DNA of 64,000 nt from Acidobacteriaceae bacterium (GTDB lineage Bacteria; Acidobacteriota; Terriglobia; Bryobacterales; Bryobacteraceae): the NCBI GenBank assembly GCA_019240475.1, contig JAFAYI010000031.1, positions 434,001 through 498,000 of the forward strand, written 5' to 3'. Under the pieces are notes generated by a model. That model was not told the DNA's origin and did not search any database. It was given only the letters and a program-made list of their open reading frames with translations. Each line of letters opens with the position of its first letter. Position 1 is the first letter of the stretch. Both the position numbers and the translations under genes were made by a program. Positions 40,657 through 49,204 of the stretch are shown here, piece after piece.

Positions 40657-41556
40657 ATGCCAAACTCGAAATCGTCATCCTCTTCGCCCGATCCTCGCGA
40701 GCGTTTTCCAAAGCCGCCGTTTCCGCAGCGCGAGCAGAAGCCGCCCGGCCGCTCGAACGAACTGAATCCGCCCGCCGATTACGGCGAGACGAGCTACAAG
40801 GGCGCAGGGAGGCTCGAAGGCAAAGCTGCTTTGATTACGGGCGCCGATAGCGGGATCGGGCGCGCCGTCGCGCTCTGCTTCGCCAAAGAAGGCGCCGATG
40901 TCTTCTTTGTGCACCTTCCCGAGGAAAAGGAAGATGCGGAGGAGACGATACGTTTGGTCGAGAAGGCTGGGCGGAAGGCGATCGCATCAGCCGGAGATAT
41001 TCGCGAGAAAGCATTCTGCCAGCAGGCTGTGGCGCGCACTATCGAAGAATTCGGCAAGCTGGACATTCTGGTCAACAACGCTGCTTTCCAGCGAACCTAC
41101 GACAAGTTGGAGGACATTCCGGAAGACGAGTTCGACGCGACCTATCGCACGAACGTATATGGCACGTTTTTCCTGACGCAGGCAGCGCTGCCCGAAATGG
41201 ATCCGGGATCGTCCATTATCAACGTTTGTTCGATCGAATCCTACGACCCGAAGAATCAACTCGCGCCGTACGCGTCGACCAAAGCGGCGCTCGTAAGCTT
41301 GACGAAAAGCATCTCCAAATTCGCAATCGAGAGAGGCGTCCGCGTGAACGGTGTCGCGCCGGGACCGGTGTGGACGCCGCTGATACCATCGACCATGCCG
41401 AAGGAGCAGGTGGAAAATTTCGGAAAATCCAGTTCGTTCGGCCGTCCGGCGCAACCGGTGGAGCAAGCCGCCATTTTCGTGTTCCTGGCTTCGGGAGACG
41501 CGAGCTATGTGACGGGCGAGATCTACGGCGCGACCGGCGGCAAGATGCCGTTCTAG
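40657..41556 (+). CDS. Short-chain dehydrogenase (general-stress YdaD/YghA type)
   Basis: The 299-aa product has a 45-residue proline-rich N-terminus typical of the stress-SDR subgroup, then AALITGADSGIGRAVALCFA (NAD(P) site), LDILVNNAAFQ and the active-site YASTK (Y-x3-K) after CSIESYDPKNQL. RVNGVAPGPVWTPL is the usual C-terminal cofactor segment. It would reduce aldehydes or ketones under stress. Confidence 0.92.
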   Translation: MPNSKSSSSSPDPRERFPKPPFPQREQKPPGRSNELNPPADYGETSYKGAGRLEGKAALITGADSGIGRAVALCFAKEGADVFFVHLPEEKEDAEETIRLVEKAGRKAIASAGDIREKAFCQQAVARTIEEFGKLDILVNNAAFQRTYDKLEDIPEDEFDATYRTNVYGTFFLTQAALPEMDPGSSIINVCSIESYDPKNQLAPYASTKAALVSLTKSISKFAIERGVRVNGVAPGPVWTPLIPSTMPKEQVENFGKSSSFGRPAQPVEQAAIFVFLASGDASYVTGEIYGATGGKMPF

Positions 41557-41563
41557 GCTCCTC

Positions 41564-41643
41564 TTATACTAGAGATTCGAATCGAGCGGGCGGGGGGTGT
41601 GTCTCCCGGCGGTGACGATGGTCCCCGCAAACCGTCGAAGAGA
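41564..41643 (+). repeat. Orphan copy of the rpmH promoter/leader (direct repeat A)
   Basis: The 80 bp from TTATACT to GTCGAAGAGA differ from 43181-43259 by three substitutions and one G in a G-run; the last ~50 bases are identical. Here it is followed by unrelated sequence (AGATCAAACCCG) instead of rpmH. Confidence 0.9.
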
Positions 41644-41665
41644 AGATCAAACCCGAGTCTTTGGG

Positions 41666-41914
41666 TCATCTTGAGGCTTTCAAGTCTTGGGAGTCCGAAC
41701 TGCGTTTTTCCTCCTCTGCTCTTTTGGATGCGACGCCTTCGCGTACGAAGTCGATGATGTCCTTGAGGCCGATGCCGGAACGAATAGGCGCGGAGTTAAT
41801 GGACACACTCCGACGAAGATCATCGTCCAGAGGATCGGGCTCGCAGCCCCCGGCGTTGTCAGCCTGAGTAAGGTCTTCAGGTATTTCGCAAATACTCACA
41901 TGATCTTCCCTCAT
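41666..41914 (-). CDS. 82-aa acidic protein in the cassette between the leader repeats
   Basis: Begins MREDHVSICEIPEDLTQADN and ends in a charged helix (VREGVASKRAEEEKRS). It follows the membrane-sensor gene on the same strand with a 56-base gap. No family is recognised. A soluble partner of the sensor is possible. Confidence 0.4.
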   Translation of the reverse strand: MREDHVSICEIPEDLTQADNAGGCEPDPLDDDLRRSVSINSAPIRSGIGLKDIIDFVREGVASKRAEEEKRSSDSQDLKASR

Positions 41915-41970
41915 ATACGTATCGGCCCTCGCTGCACATTCTTAAGTTTCCCCTAATTGCGGGGTTTCGG

Positions 41971-43041
41971 TTAGTCTATCTCATTCAGAACCCGTTTGAG
42001 TAATGTGCCGATTAAGATACCCATTACCTGAATTGCATGGAAATCTAGCTCTCCCAGACAGGCCCGTTTGTTCGTCTCGACGCATAGTATCGCCACGGAG
42101 GAATTGCGCGGAGAATTCCCGGGAACCTCGAAAGCAACTCGGCTAAGCAGGAGTGACCGTCTAGCGTTGGGGTCTGACGAAGGAAGGAAGTCGGGCGCGT
42201 TCTTTCCCGAGCTTATGTGCATCGCCCCTGGTACGCTTTTTGTTCTTCGCTGGCTGACGCGCTCCTCGGGCTCGTTCTGGGCGCTGGTAATTTTGACCCC
42301 GTGGCGCAGTCGTGTCCACGGTATGTACAGAGTTTCTTCGTGCGAATAATCAGCAACCTTTGCAGCGGCGCTCTGTTCGCCATCGATTTTCAATTGGCGT
42401 GGATACCGGCCCGATGGGCTCTGATCAAATATACGGAAGGGCTCGCCCGAACCAGTGCGATATAGCAACGCGGCGAAAGCACAAGGGCGCCGATTGTTTT
42501 GATCTTGCACTATGAACACCAGGCTACGAAGAGCATCGGACACGAATTCCTCGAATTTCTTTTTGGAACCTTCTTTGCCGACCAGGCTCGCGTCCACAGC
42601 CAGTTTTCGGAGAACATCGACAAAATTCCTGTGCCGTTCCAGCCTCTTATGAAGCCTTCTGTGATGGATGACAACAATCGATGCACACAGAAACAGCGCT
42701 AGACCGAGCGTACGTTTTACAGGCGAGGAGAAATGATCGATGAACAGGTCGAGTACCGGTCCCACGCCCAATTCGATGAAGATGAGAGCCAACAAACCCC
42801 AACCGGCCCAAATGCCGAGACGTTGCCGCAAACTGAACTTCTTGTCCCACCACCAGACATAGACGCCCCCGAGAATCGCTGGAAGGAACAATTGGATTGT
42901 GGACCATAGGGCCACTGCCTGGCTTCGCGCGTGATCCCAAGCGACCTTTCCAACTCCTTCATCGGCGCGTTTCGGCACCCGATTGTTGAATTCAAATATT
43001 GGGTTCACAATGACACCACCGTCATGGCCGATCCATGTCAC
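41971..43041 (-). CDS. Membrane protein with cytoplasmic GAF-like domain, cassette gene
   Basis: The 356-aa product has three membrane helices (about 45-65, 72-95 and 108-126: STIQLFLPAILGGVYVWWW, GWGLLALIFIELGVGPVLDL, TLGLALFLCASIVVI), then a basic linker and a soluble half. The latter (AALLYRTGSGEPFRIFDQSP ... SLLLSRVAFEVPGN, SVAILCVETN) has the pattern of a GAF domain. No kinase, cyclase or other output is present. Lower GC and different codon use than the flanking genes suggest transfer. Confidence 0.65.
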   Translation of the reverse strand: MTWIGHDGGVIVNPIFEFNNRVPKRADEGVGKVAWDHARSQAVALWSTIQLFLPAILGGVYVWWWDKKFSLRQRLGIWAGWGLLALIFIELGVGPVLDLFIDHFSSPVKRTLGLALFLCASIVVIHHRRLHKRLERHRNFVDVLRKLAVDASLVGKEGSKKKFEEFVSDALRSLVFIVQDQNNRRPCAFAALLYRTGSGEPFRIFDQSPSGRYPRQLKIDGEQSAAAKVADYSHEETLYIPWTRLRHGVKITSAQNEPEERVSQRRTKSVPGAMHISSGKNAPDFLPSSDPNARRSLLLSRVAFEVPGNSPRNSSVAILCVETNKRACLGELDFHAIQVMGILIGTLLKRVLNEID

Positions 43042-43180
43042 TCGACGGCAACAGGCCGGCTTTTTCTGTAGTGGCGAAATCAGGGAAATCTTCTCTCCTA
43101 GACCATGCGGTATAGGATCGCTCTCCTGGAATCGCCGCGCAGGCTTTTTACACCGTCGATGGGCGTCTGTGTAGAGACTG

Positions 43181-43259
43181 TTATACTAAAGGTTCGAATC
43201 CAGCGGGCGGGGGTGTGTCTCCCGGCGGTGACGATGGTCCCCGCAAACCGTCGAAGAGA
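43181..43259 (+). repeat. rpmH promoter/leader (direct repeat B)
   Basis: Contains an extended -10 (TG at 43179-43180, then TATACT 43182-43187) and a leader that can fold: CGGCGG with CCGTCG, and GGG with CCC around TGTGTCT. It ends at the rpmH ribosome site (GAGAGAAG). The near-identical copy A lies at 41564-41643. Confidence 0.85.
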
Positions 43260-43264
43260 GAAGA

Positions 43265-43432
43265 ATGCCAAAACGCACATTTCAGCCCAACAACCGCCAC
43301 CGGGCTAAGACTCACGGTTTTCGCAAGCGCATGAAGACGGCAGACGGCCGGGCCGTACTCGCGCGCAGGCGGGCCAAGGGCCGCCACAAGCTGACGGTGA
43401 GCGACGAGCCGGCCGTTCGCGCCTCCAAGTAG
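43265..43432 (+). CDS. rpmH: Ribosomal protein bL34
   Basis: The 55-aa product starts MPKRTFQPNNRHRAKTHGFR and has the bL34 core KRMKTADGRAVLARRRAKGR. The C-terminus is about ten residues longer than E. coli L34. It heads the classic rpmH-rnpA-yidD-yidC cluster. ATG 43265 follows AGAGAGAAG. Too short for ordinary ORF lists. Confidence 0.97.
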   Translation: MPKRTFQPNNRHRAKTHGFRKRMKTADGRAVLARRRAKGRHKLTVSDEPAVRASK

Positions 43433-43453
43433 GCGCGGTCGCCGATTGTTCCA

Positions 43454-43801
43454 CTGCCGCCGCCGCATGCGAAATCGAGGCGGGTCCTCCGGCCGCCCGA
43501 ATTCCGCCAGATTTACCAGACCGGTATTCGCATGACCAGCCGCTATTTCACCGCATTCTGCCTGCGCGAGAGCGGGTCCGACCCCTCGCGGTTTGGATAC
43601 ACGGTTCCCAAGGCGGTGGGCAAAGCGGTGGAACGGAATCGCATTCGGCGCCGTATGAAAGAAGCGGTGCGAAGCCGGGCGTCTTCCATTCCGAACGATT
43701 GGGCGGTGGTGTTCAATCCGCGCCGAAGCGCGCTGGATGCGCCGTTTGAAGAGTTATGCCGCGAAGTGGGCCGCATATTTGCGCGATGCAACGCCTCCTG
43801 A
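43454..43801 (+). CDS. rnpA: Ribonuclease P protein component
   Basis: The conserved core is clear: FRQIYQTGIRMTSRYFTAFC, then RFGYTVPKAVGKAVERNRIR and RRRMKEAVR (the RNR region that binds P RNA). The first ATG (43532) falls inside the fold and would remove LRPPEFRQIYQTGIR, which is needed for substrate binding. Upstream to the in-frame rpmH stop there is no ATG, GTG or TTG; CTG 43454 or ATT 43445 are the remaining candidates. Start is therefore uncertain. It works with P RNA in tRNA maturation. Confidence 0.85.
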   Translation: MPPPHAKSRRVLRPPEFRQIYQTGIRMTSRYFTAFCLRESGSDPSRFGYTVPKAVGKAVERNRIRRRMKEAVRSRASSIPNDWAVVFNPRRSALDAPFEELCREVGRIFARCNAS

Positions 43802-44013
43802 TCGCGGCCCTGAAAGGCTACAAGTTTTTCGTTTCGCCGCTGCTGCCGTCGGCGTGCCGGTTCTATCCGACCTGCTCGGAATACATGATGGAAGCGATCG
43901 CAAAGCATGGAGCGGCGCAAGGCGCCTGGATGGGATTGAAACGGCTCGGACGCTGCCATCCGTTTCACGCGGGCGGCTACGATCCGGTCAACGAGCATGA
44001 TTTTGGAAAGTGA
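43786..44013 (+). CDS. yidD: Membrane protein insertion efficiency factor YidD
   Basis: The 75-aa product (ATG 43786) has the family block ALKGYKFFVSPLLPSACRFY, PTCSEYMMEAI and RLGRCHPFHAGGYDPV with its three cysteines. It overlaps the end of rnpA by 16 bp. YidD assists insertion of inner-membrane proteins together with YidC, encoded next. Confidence 0.95.
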   Translation: MQRLLIAALKGYKFFVSPLLPSACRFYPTCSEYMMEAIAKHGAAQGAWMGLKRLGRCHPFHAGGYDPVNEHDFGK

Positions 44014-44016
44014 GCT

Positions 44017-45729
44017 ATGTCTAATTCTCCAGGCGGCGTGAGGCCCGGGCCGGCTTCGTTTGAGAAGCGCCTGCCGTTGGCGCTCGCGCTGATGATGCTG
44101 GTGCTGCTGGTCTCGCAGTACATCTTCAAGCCCGCGCCGGGGGCAAAGCCGGCGGCGCCGATCAACGACAAATCGGCGGCGGCGCTAGCGACGAAGCCGC
44201 CGAGCACCGCGGCGCCGGCTGTGGCGCAGAATGGCGCTCCCGCAGCCGCAGGAGCGACTCAGGCATCCACCGAGCAGACCACCGAAGTCGATACGGACCT
44301 CTATCAGGTGGTCTTCACGAACAGAGGCGCGGTGGTGAAGAGCTGGCTGCTGAAGCATTATCGCGACGAAGCTGGCAAGCCGCTGCAACTGATCAACACT
44401 TCTTCGGACGTTCCGCTGCCGTTCAGCGTGGAAGCGACGGGAGGCCAGAAGCTGACCGTTGACGCGAACACGGTGCTCTATCAGCCCAAGATCTCGGCCG
44501 GCGGCGCGCACATCGAATACGACTTTTCGGACGGACAAACCACGATTCGCAAAACGTTTGAATTCGGCAAGGACAGCTATCTGGCGAATGTCACGTCGGA
44601 GGTGCTGTCGAACAACACGCCCGTTCCGCATTTTCTAGTCTGGCGCGGCGGTTTCGGCGACCAGAAGGTTCGCAACGCGTCGTCGACGGAGAACACGGTG
44701 CGCTATGACGCGAGCGCGGGCAAGCTGGTGAAGAAGAACGCGAAGGACGCAAAGAACGGGCCGGTTACCGATAGCGGCAACTACAGCTTCGGCGGCCTCG
44801 AAGATAATTTCTTTGCGGCCGTCGCGCTGCCGGCCGGTTCCGCGCCGCTCGAGATTCGAACATTCAGCGACCAGATCAAGCTGCCGAACCAAGAAAAGCC
44901 TACGCAGTTCGTCGGGGCGGGCATTTCGACCGGGCCGCAGAACGATTTCTCGTTGTTCGTGGGACCGAAGGACATCGAGCTGCTCAAGAAAGTCAACCCC
45001 AAGCTGGGGCAGATTGTCGATTGGGGCTTCTTCGGCATTCTCGCGAAGCCGTTGTTCCTGTGGCTCAATTGGGTGAACGACCACTGGACGAATAATTACG
45101 GCTGGGCGATCATCCTGGTGACGCTCATCATCAACCTCGCGCTGTTCCCGTTCCGCTTTACGAGCCTGAAGTCGGCGCGCAAGATGCAGAAGCTTCAGCC
45201 GCAGATCCAGGCCATCAACGCGAAGTACAAAAATGTCGGCATTCGCGATCCCAAGAAGGCGGAGCAGAACCAAGAAGTGATGGCGCTCTATAAGAAAGAG
45301 GGCGTGAACCCGCTGGGCGGCTGCCTTCCCATGCTGGTGCAGCTGCCGTTTTTCTACGCCTTCTACCGAGTGCTCAACATCGCGATCGAGCTGAGGCATG
45401 CGCCCTGGATGTGGGTGCCGGACCTGTCGTCGCCCGAGTCGCTGCCGATTCACCTGCTGCCGATCATCCTGATCGCCACGCAGTTTCTAACGCAAAAGTT
45501 GACGCCCGCGGCGGGCGTGGACCCGAACCAACAGAAGATGATGATGTTCATGCCGCTGATGTTCGGATTCATGTTTTATTACGCGTCGGCGGGACTTGTA
45601 CTATATTGGTTGACCGGCAACGTGGTGGGAATCGCACAGCAGCTCATTATCAACAGGTTCATGCCCGCGCCCGCTCAAGCTCCGGCGCTTCCAGCCAAAG
45701 CGCCAGTGAAAAGGACGGTGAAGAAGTAA
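44017..45729 (+). CDS. yidC: Membrane protein insertase YidC
   Basis: The 570-aa product is of the Gram-negative type: an N-terminal anchor (ALALMMLVLLVSQYIF), an Ala/Pro-rich linker, the large periplasmic beta domain (about 90-340) and the five-helix insertase core with KSARKMQKLQPQIQAI, KEGVNPLGGCLPMLVQLPFF and the hydrophilic-groove region. It ends in a basic tail. It inserts membrane proteins alone or with Sec. It is 3 bp after yidD and 4 bp before khpB. Confidence 0.96.
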   Translation: MSNSPGGVRPGPASFEKRLPLALALMMLVLLVSQYIFKPAPGAKPAAPINDKSAAALATKPPSTAAPAVAQNGAPAAAGATQASTEQTTEVDTDLYQVVFTNRGAVVKSWLLKHYRDEAGKPLQLINTSSDVPLPFSVEATGGQKLTVDANTVLYQPKISAGGAHIEYDFSDGQTTIRKTFEFGKDSYLANVTSEVLSNNTPVPHFLVWRGGFGDQKVRNASSTENTVRYDASAGKLVKKNAKDAKNGPVTDSGNYSFGGLEDNFFAAVALPAGSAPLEIRTFSDQIKLPNQEKPTQFVGAGISTGPQNDFSLFVGPKDIELLKKVNPKLGQIVDWGFFGILAKPLFLWLNWVNDHWTNNYGWAIILVTLIINLALFPFRFTSLKSARKMQKLQPQIQAINAKYKNVGIRDPKKAEQNQEVMALYKKEGVNPLGGCLPMLVQLPFFYAFYRVLNIAIELRHAPWMWVPDLSSPESLPIHLLPIILIATQFLTQKLTPAAGVDPNQQKMMMFMPLMFGFMFYYASAGLVLYWLTGNVVGIAQQLIINRFMPAPAQAPALPAKAPVKRTVKK

Positions 45730-45733
45730 GCGC

Positions 45734-46420
45734 ATGAAGTACACGGTTGAATCGCTCGAACCGAAGGTGGACGATTTTCTCGACCCGCTTCTGGATCACG
45801 CGGGGCTGGATCTGGATTACGAATTGGCCACGCCCGACAACCGGCACCCGGAAGTGGAAAATCCGGAGGTGACGGTGAGGTTTTCGGGGCCGGATGTGGA
45901 GTTGCTGCTTGCCAATCGCGCCGAGCTGTTGCTGGCGCTCGAACACCTGACGATGGAGGCGCTGCGCCTGCCGCCGGAAGATCATTCGCTGATTTCGTTC
46001 GATGCGAACGATTATCGGCTGTTGCGGGTGGAAGAGCTACGCATGAGCGCGCTGGCCGCGGCGGACAAAGTGAAGCGCACGCGCGTGCCGTTCCACTTCA
46101 ACCCGATGACCAGCCGGGAGCGGCGCGTGATCCATCTGGCGCTGCGCGACGAAAAAGAGCTGCGCAGCGAGAGCGTGGGCGTGGGACCTGCGCGCGCGGT
46201 GGTGGTGGTTCCGGCGGATATGCCGACGCCTCCGCAGACGCCGCACTATGGCGGGCGCGGCAACGGGCACGATTCTCGATTCGGCGGCGGGCGGCGCGAA
46301 GGCAGAGGCGGCGATCGGGGCGGGGGCCATGGTGACGCGCGGCGGGGCGGACATCGCCCGGGCGGCGATCGGGGCGGCAACCGGCCTCCACGCGGCGGGC
46401 GGGGCGGCGGGCCTCGTTAA
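45734..46420 (+). CDS. khpB: KhpB/Jag-type RNA-binding protein with RGG-rich tail
   Basis: The 228-aa product lacks the N-terminal Jag domain. Residues 40-80 form a KH domain, but the usual GxxG loop is replaced by LLANRAELLLALEHL. The R3H domain follows (MTSRERRVIHLALRDEKELR). The last 60 residues are an Arg/Gly-rich tail (GGRREGRGGDRGGGHGDARR) like eukaryotic RGG boxes. The gene sits in the normal place between yidC and mnmE, so it is the Jag homologue. It probably binds RNA at the membrane. Confidence 0.88.
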   Translation: MKYTVESLEPKVDDFLDPLLDHAGLDLDYELATPDNRHPEVENPEVTVRFSGPDVELLLANRAELLLALEHLTMEALRLPPEDHSLISFDANDYRLLRVEELRMSALAAADKVKRTRVPFHFNPMTSRERRVIHLALRDEKELRSESVGVGPARAVVVVPADMPTPPQTPHYGGRGNGHDSRFGGGRREGRGGDRGGGHGDARRGGHRPGGDRGGNRPPRGGRGGGPR

Positions 46421-46432
46421 CTCTCTTCCGGC

Positions 46433-47782
46433 ATGAACCTGCGCGACACGATTGTCGCCATTTCGACACCTTTGGGTCGCGGCGGCTTAGGCGTGGCGCG
46501 CCTATCGGGCGCTCGAAGCCGCGAGATCGCGGAAGCCATTTTGCGTTTTCCATCCAAGCCAGGATGGCAAAGCTGGACCAGCCAGTTAGCCGCGCTGCTC
46601 GATGCCGATGGAGCGGCGGTGGACCAGGTGGTGGTCTCCTACTTTGCCGCGCCGCGTTCCTATACGGCTGAAGATGTGGTCGAAATCTCGTGCCACGGCG
46701 CGCCGGTGATTCTGCGGCTGTGCGTCGAGCGGGCGGCAGGGCAAGGGGCGCGCATCGCGGAGCCCGGCGAGTTCACGCTTCGCGCCTACTTGAACGGCCG
46801 CATCGATTTGCCGCAGGCCGAAGCGATCCGCGATCTCATCGAAGCGACCACGCTCTATCAGGCTCGCGTGGCCGCGCAGCAGATGGAAGGTTCGGTCTCG
46901 CGGCGCATCCAGCCGGTGAAAGAGCAATTGGTCGAACTGATCGCGCTGCTCGAAGCTGGGATCGACTTCGCCGAAGACGACATCAGCGTGGCGAGCGCGG
47001 AGGAGATCCTACGGCGGCTCGCGCCGATTCAGCAAGGCGTGGAGCGGCTGGTCGCGAGCTTCGGGGCGGGCAAGCTGGTCTTCGAAGGATTCACGCTCGC
47101 GATCGCGGGCCGTCCGAATGTCGGCAAGAGCAGTTTGTTCAACCGGCTTCTGGAGCAGGACCGCGCCATCGTGACGGCGATTCCCGGCACCACGCGCGAC
47201 ACGGTTTCGGAAACGACGACGCTCGAAGGCCTGCCGCTGAAACTGGTGGACACGGCGGGCATTCGGCAGGGCAGCGATCTGGTCGAGACGCTGGGGATCG
47301 AGCGCAGCTACCAGGCTGTCGCGGATGCGGACCTGACGCTTCTGGTGCTGGATCTTTCGGAGGAAGTGACCGACGCGGATCGCGAATTGCTGGCGAAGCT
47401 GGAAGATCGGCGGCCGGTGCTGGTGGGCAACAAGCGCGACCTTCAGCGACGCTGCGAGAGCATCGGCGGGTTGGTGGAAGTTTCGGCTACGACGGGCGAA
47501 GGCGTCGAGGAGTTGCGGCGACGGATTCTGGAGCGACTGGCGCCGGAAGGCTTGATGGCGCCCGAGAGCGGCAGCATTACGAACATCCGGCACGAGGCGC
47601 TGCTGCGCGAGAGCCTGGAAGCGCTTGTGAATGCGCGGCGCGCGGTCGAGTTCGAGATTCCGCACGAGATGCTGCTGCTCGATTTATATGCGGCGCTGCG
47701 GCCGATCGATGCGGTGACCGGCGCGACGACGGCGGACGATATCCTGAATCGGATCTTTTCAACCTTCTGTATAGGGAAGTGA
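46433..47782 (+). CDS. mnmE: tRNA-modifying GTPase MnmE
   Basis: The 449-aa product begins DTIVAISTPLGRGGLGVARL (formyl-THF-binding domain), has the GTPase motifs GRPNVGKSS, DTAGIR and NKRD, and ends in the conserved FCIGK whose cysteine is needed for activity. It modifies the wobble uridine of tRNAs together with MnmG, which is not in this window. Confidence 0.97.
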   Translation: MNLRDTIVAISTPLGRGGLGVARLSGARSREIAEAILRFPSKPGWQSWTSQLAALLDADGAAVDQVVVSYFAAPRSYTAEDVVEISCHGAPVILRLCVERAAGQGARIAEPGEFTLRAYLNGRIDLPQAEAIRDLIEATTLYQARVAAQQMEGSVSRRIQPVKEQLVELIALLEAGIDFAEDDISVASAEEILRRLAPIQQGVERLVASFGAGKLVFEGFTLAIAGRPNVGKSSLFNRLLEQDRAIVTAIPGTTRDTVSETTTLEGLPLKLVDTAGIRQGSDLVETLGIERSYQAVADADLTLLVLDLSEEVTDADRELLAKLEDRRPVLVGNKRDLQRRCESIGGLVEVSATTGEGVEELRRRILERLAPEGLMAPESGSITNIRHEALLRESLEALVNARRAVEFEIPHEMLLLDLYAALRPIDAVTGATTADDILNRIFSTFCIGK

Positions 47783-47790
47783 AAACGCTC

Positions 47791-48465
47791 ATGACGTTTT
47801 GGAGAACAGTGACCTTGATGCTGGCGGGGATCGCGGCGGCAAGCGCGCAGCAGTCTGTTTCGTTTGGGACGGAGGACAAAGGGCGAGTCTGCGCGGATGA
47901 ATATGGCGCGGGAGAGCGGGCCGTTGTGCTGGCGCACGGCGGGCGGTTCGAGAAGGAGAGCTGGCGTTCGCAGGCGGAATATCTCAGCTCGCAGGGATTC
48001 AAGATTCTGGCGATTGATTTTCGCGGGTTCGGATGCTCGACGGGGCCGGGAGAAAAAGACTTCGACAGCGCGCCGTTCTATAAAGATGTGCTGGCGGCGG
48101 TGCATTACCTGCGGGCGCATGGCGCGAAATCGGTGTCGGTAGTGGGCGGGAGTTTCGGCGGCGCGGCGGCGGGAGATGCGTCGATCCAGTCTTCGCCGGG
48201 TGAGATCGACCGGATTGTGATGCTCGGAGGAGCGCCGAATTTGCCGGCCGAGAAACTGAAATCGCCGGCGCTGTTTATCGTGGCGCGGGAGGATGCGAAC
48301 ACCGCCGGGCCTCGGCTGCCGGGCATCCAGGCGCAGTTCGAAAAAGCTCCAGAGCCGAAGAAGCTGATTGTTCTAGACGGCGCGGCTCACGCCCAGTTCC
48401 TTTTTCAAACGGACCAGGCGGATCGAGTTATGCAAGAGATTCTTCGTTTTTTGAACGGGAAGTGA
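47791..48465 (+). CDS. Exported alpha/beta-hydrolase
   Basis: The 224-aa product has a signal peptide (FWRTVTLMLAGIAAASAQ) and a small alpha/beta-hydrolase fold: VVLAHGGRFEKESW (oxyanion), VVGGSFGGAAAGD (serine nucleophile), VAREDAN (acid) and GAAHAQFLF (histidine). The substrate is unknown. ATG 47791 follows mnmE by 8 bp. Confidence 0.85.
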   Translation: MTFWRTVTLMLAGIAAASAQQSVSFGTEDKGRVCADEYGAGERAVVLAHGGRFEKESWRSQAEYLSSQGFKILAIDFRGFGCSTGPGEKDFDSAPFYKDVLAAVHYLRAHGAKSVSVVGGSFGGAAAGDASIQSSPGEIDRIVMLGGAPNLPAEKLKSPALFIVAREDANTAGPRLPGIQAQFEKAPEPKKLIVLDGAAHAQFLFQTDQADRVMQEILRFLNGK

Positions 48466-49183
48466 GAAGGGAATTATAAAAGGAAAGGTCGCGGACGTCT
48501 GCCCAGGATTGTGCGCGCGAGGGGGCGAGAAGCGCCGTCCACAGCCAGAAACAGGCAAACAGGGAAGTATTGCAGATTAAGTTGATCCATTCCGCGTATT
48601 GCTTTTGACTTGTGGTGGAGGCGAAAAGAGCGATGACAACTGCCGCCAAATATGTCAGCAAAATACGGCGGTGCAAACGCCAGTTTGCAATGAGCGGAGC
48701 GCCTCCAACGAGGAGATAGGCGCCCTGGGCAAGGATGCCTAATACACAGCCGGTCAGGATGCATCTTCTGCCGATGATGGTCAGCAGGACTGTGGATCTC
48801 AAAATAGCTTGGGGATGGGCAAGCATGGAGGCGACCGCACTGACGGTCATTCCGATCAAGAACCCGTATAAGCCAAACGCGCGGTTGCCGGTTTCCGACG
48901 GAAACGGCTGTCGTAACCCATAAGAGAGCTCAATGGATGCGCTCGCCAGAAGGAGGGTCGATAGCGGAACGGTCGTGGCCCAAACCCATTCGTAGCTGAG
49001 TGCGTGATAGTTCCATCCGGCGAGAGCAGCCGTCCGAACGGCGTCGAAGGCCAGGTAAATGGCAAATAATTTAAAATCCTTCAGCAAACCAAGCCAAGTC
49101 AGCCGTATTAGCAGAATTATTTCTGCTGCCGTAGACGCATACGTAACGGCTGACTCAGCAGAATTGAAGAAATCCGCGCTCAC
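48428..49183 (-). CDS. Hypothetical seven-helix membrane protein
   Basis: The 251-aa product has about seven hydrophobic segments (such as STAAEIILLIRLTWLGLL, ATTVPLSTLLLASASIELSY, GFLIGMTVSAVASMLAHP, ILLTYLAAVVIALFAS). No motif points to a family. Its 3' end overlaps the convergent hydrolase gene by 38 bp. Lineage-specific sensor-like seven-helix proteins of this look are frequent in Acidobacteria. Confidence 0.7.
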   Translation of the reverse strand: MSADFFNSAESAVTYASTAAEIILLIRLTWLGLLKDFKLFAIYLAFDAVRTAALAGWNYHALSYEWVWATTVPLSTLLLASASIELSYGLRQPFPSETGNRAFGLYGFLIGMTVSAVASMLAHPQAILRSTVLLTIIGRRCILTGCVLGILAQGAYLLVGGAPLIANWRLHRRILLTYLAAVVIALFASTTSQKQYAEWINLICNTSLFACFWLWTALLAPSRAQSWADVRDLSFYNSLLTSRSKNEESLA

Positions 49184-49204
49184 CGGACTTCTAGTTTAGC
49201 CGTC

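Noticed and set aside
43188..43200. GGTTCGAATCC as the T arm of a tRNA gene
   Set aside because: No acceptor, D or anticodon arms can be folded around it in either repeat copy.
46690..47790. Upstream extension of the frame that encodes the exported hydrolase
   Set aside because: Runs out of frame through mnmE; the signal peptide fixes the start at 47791.
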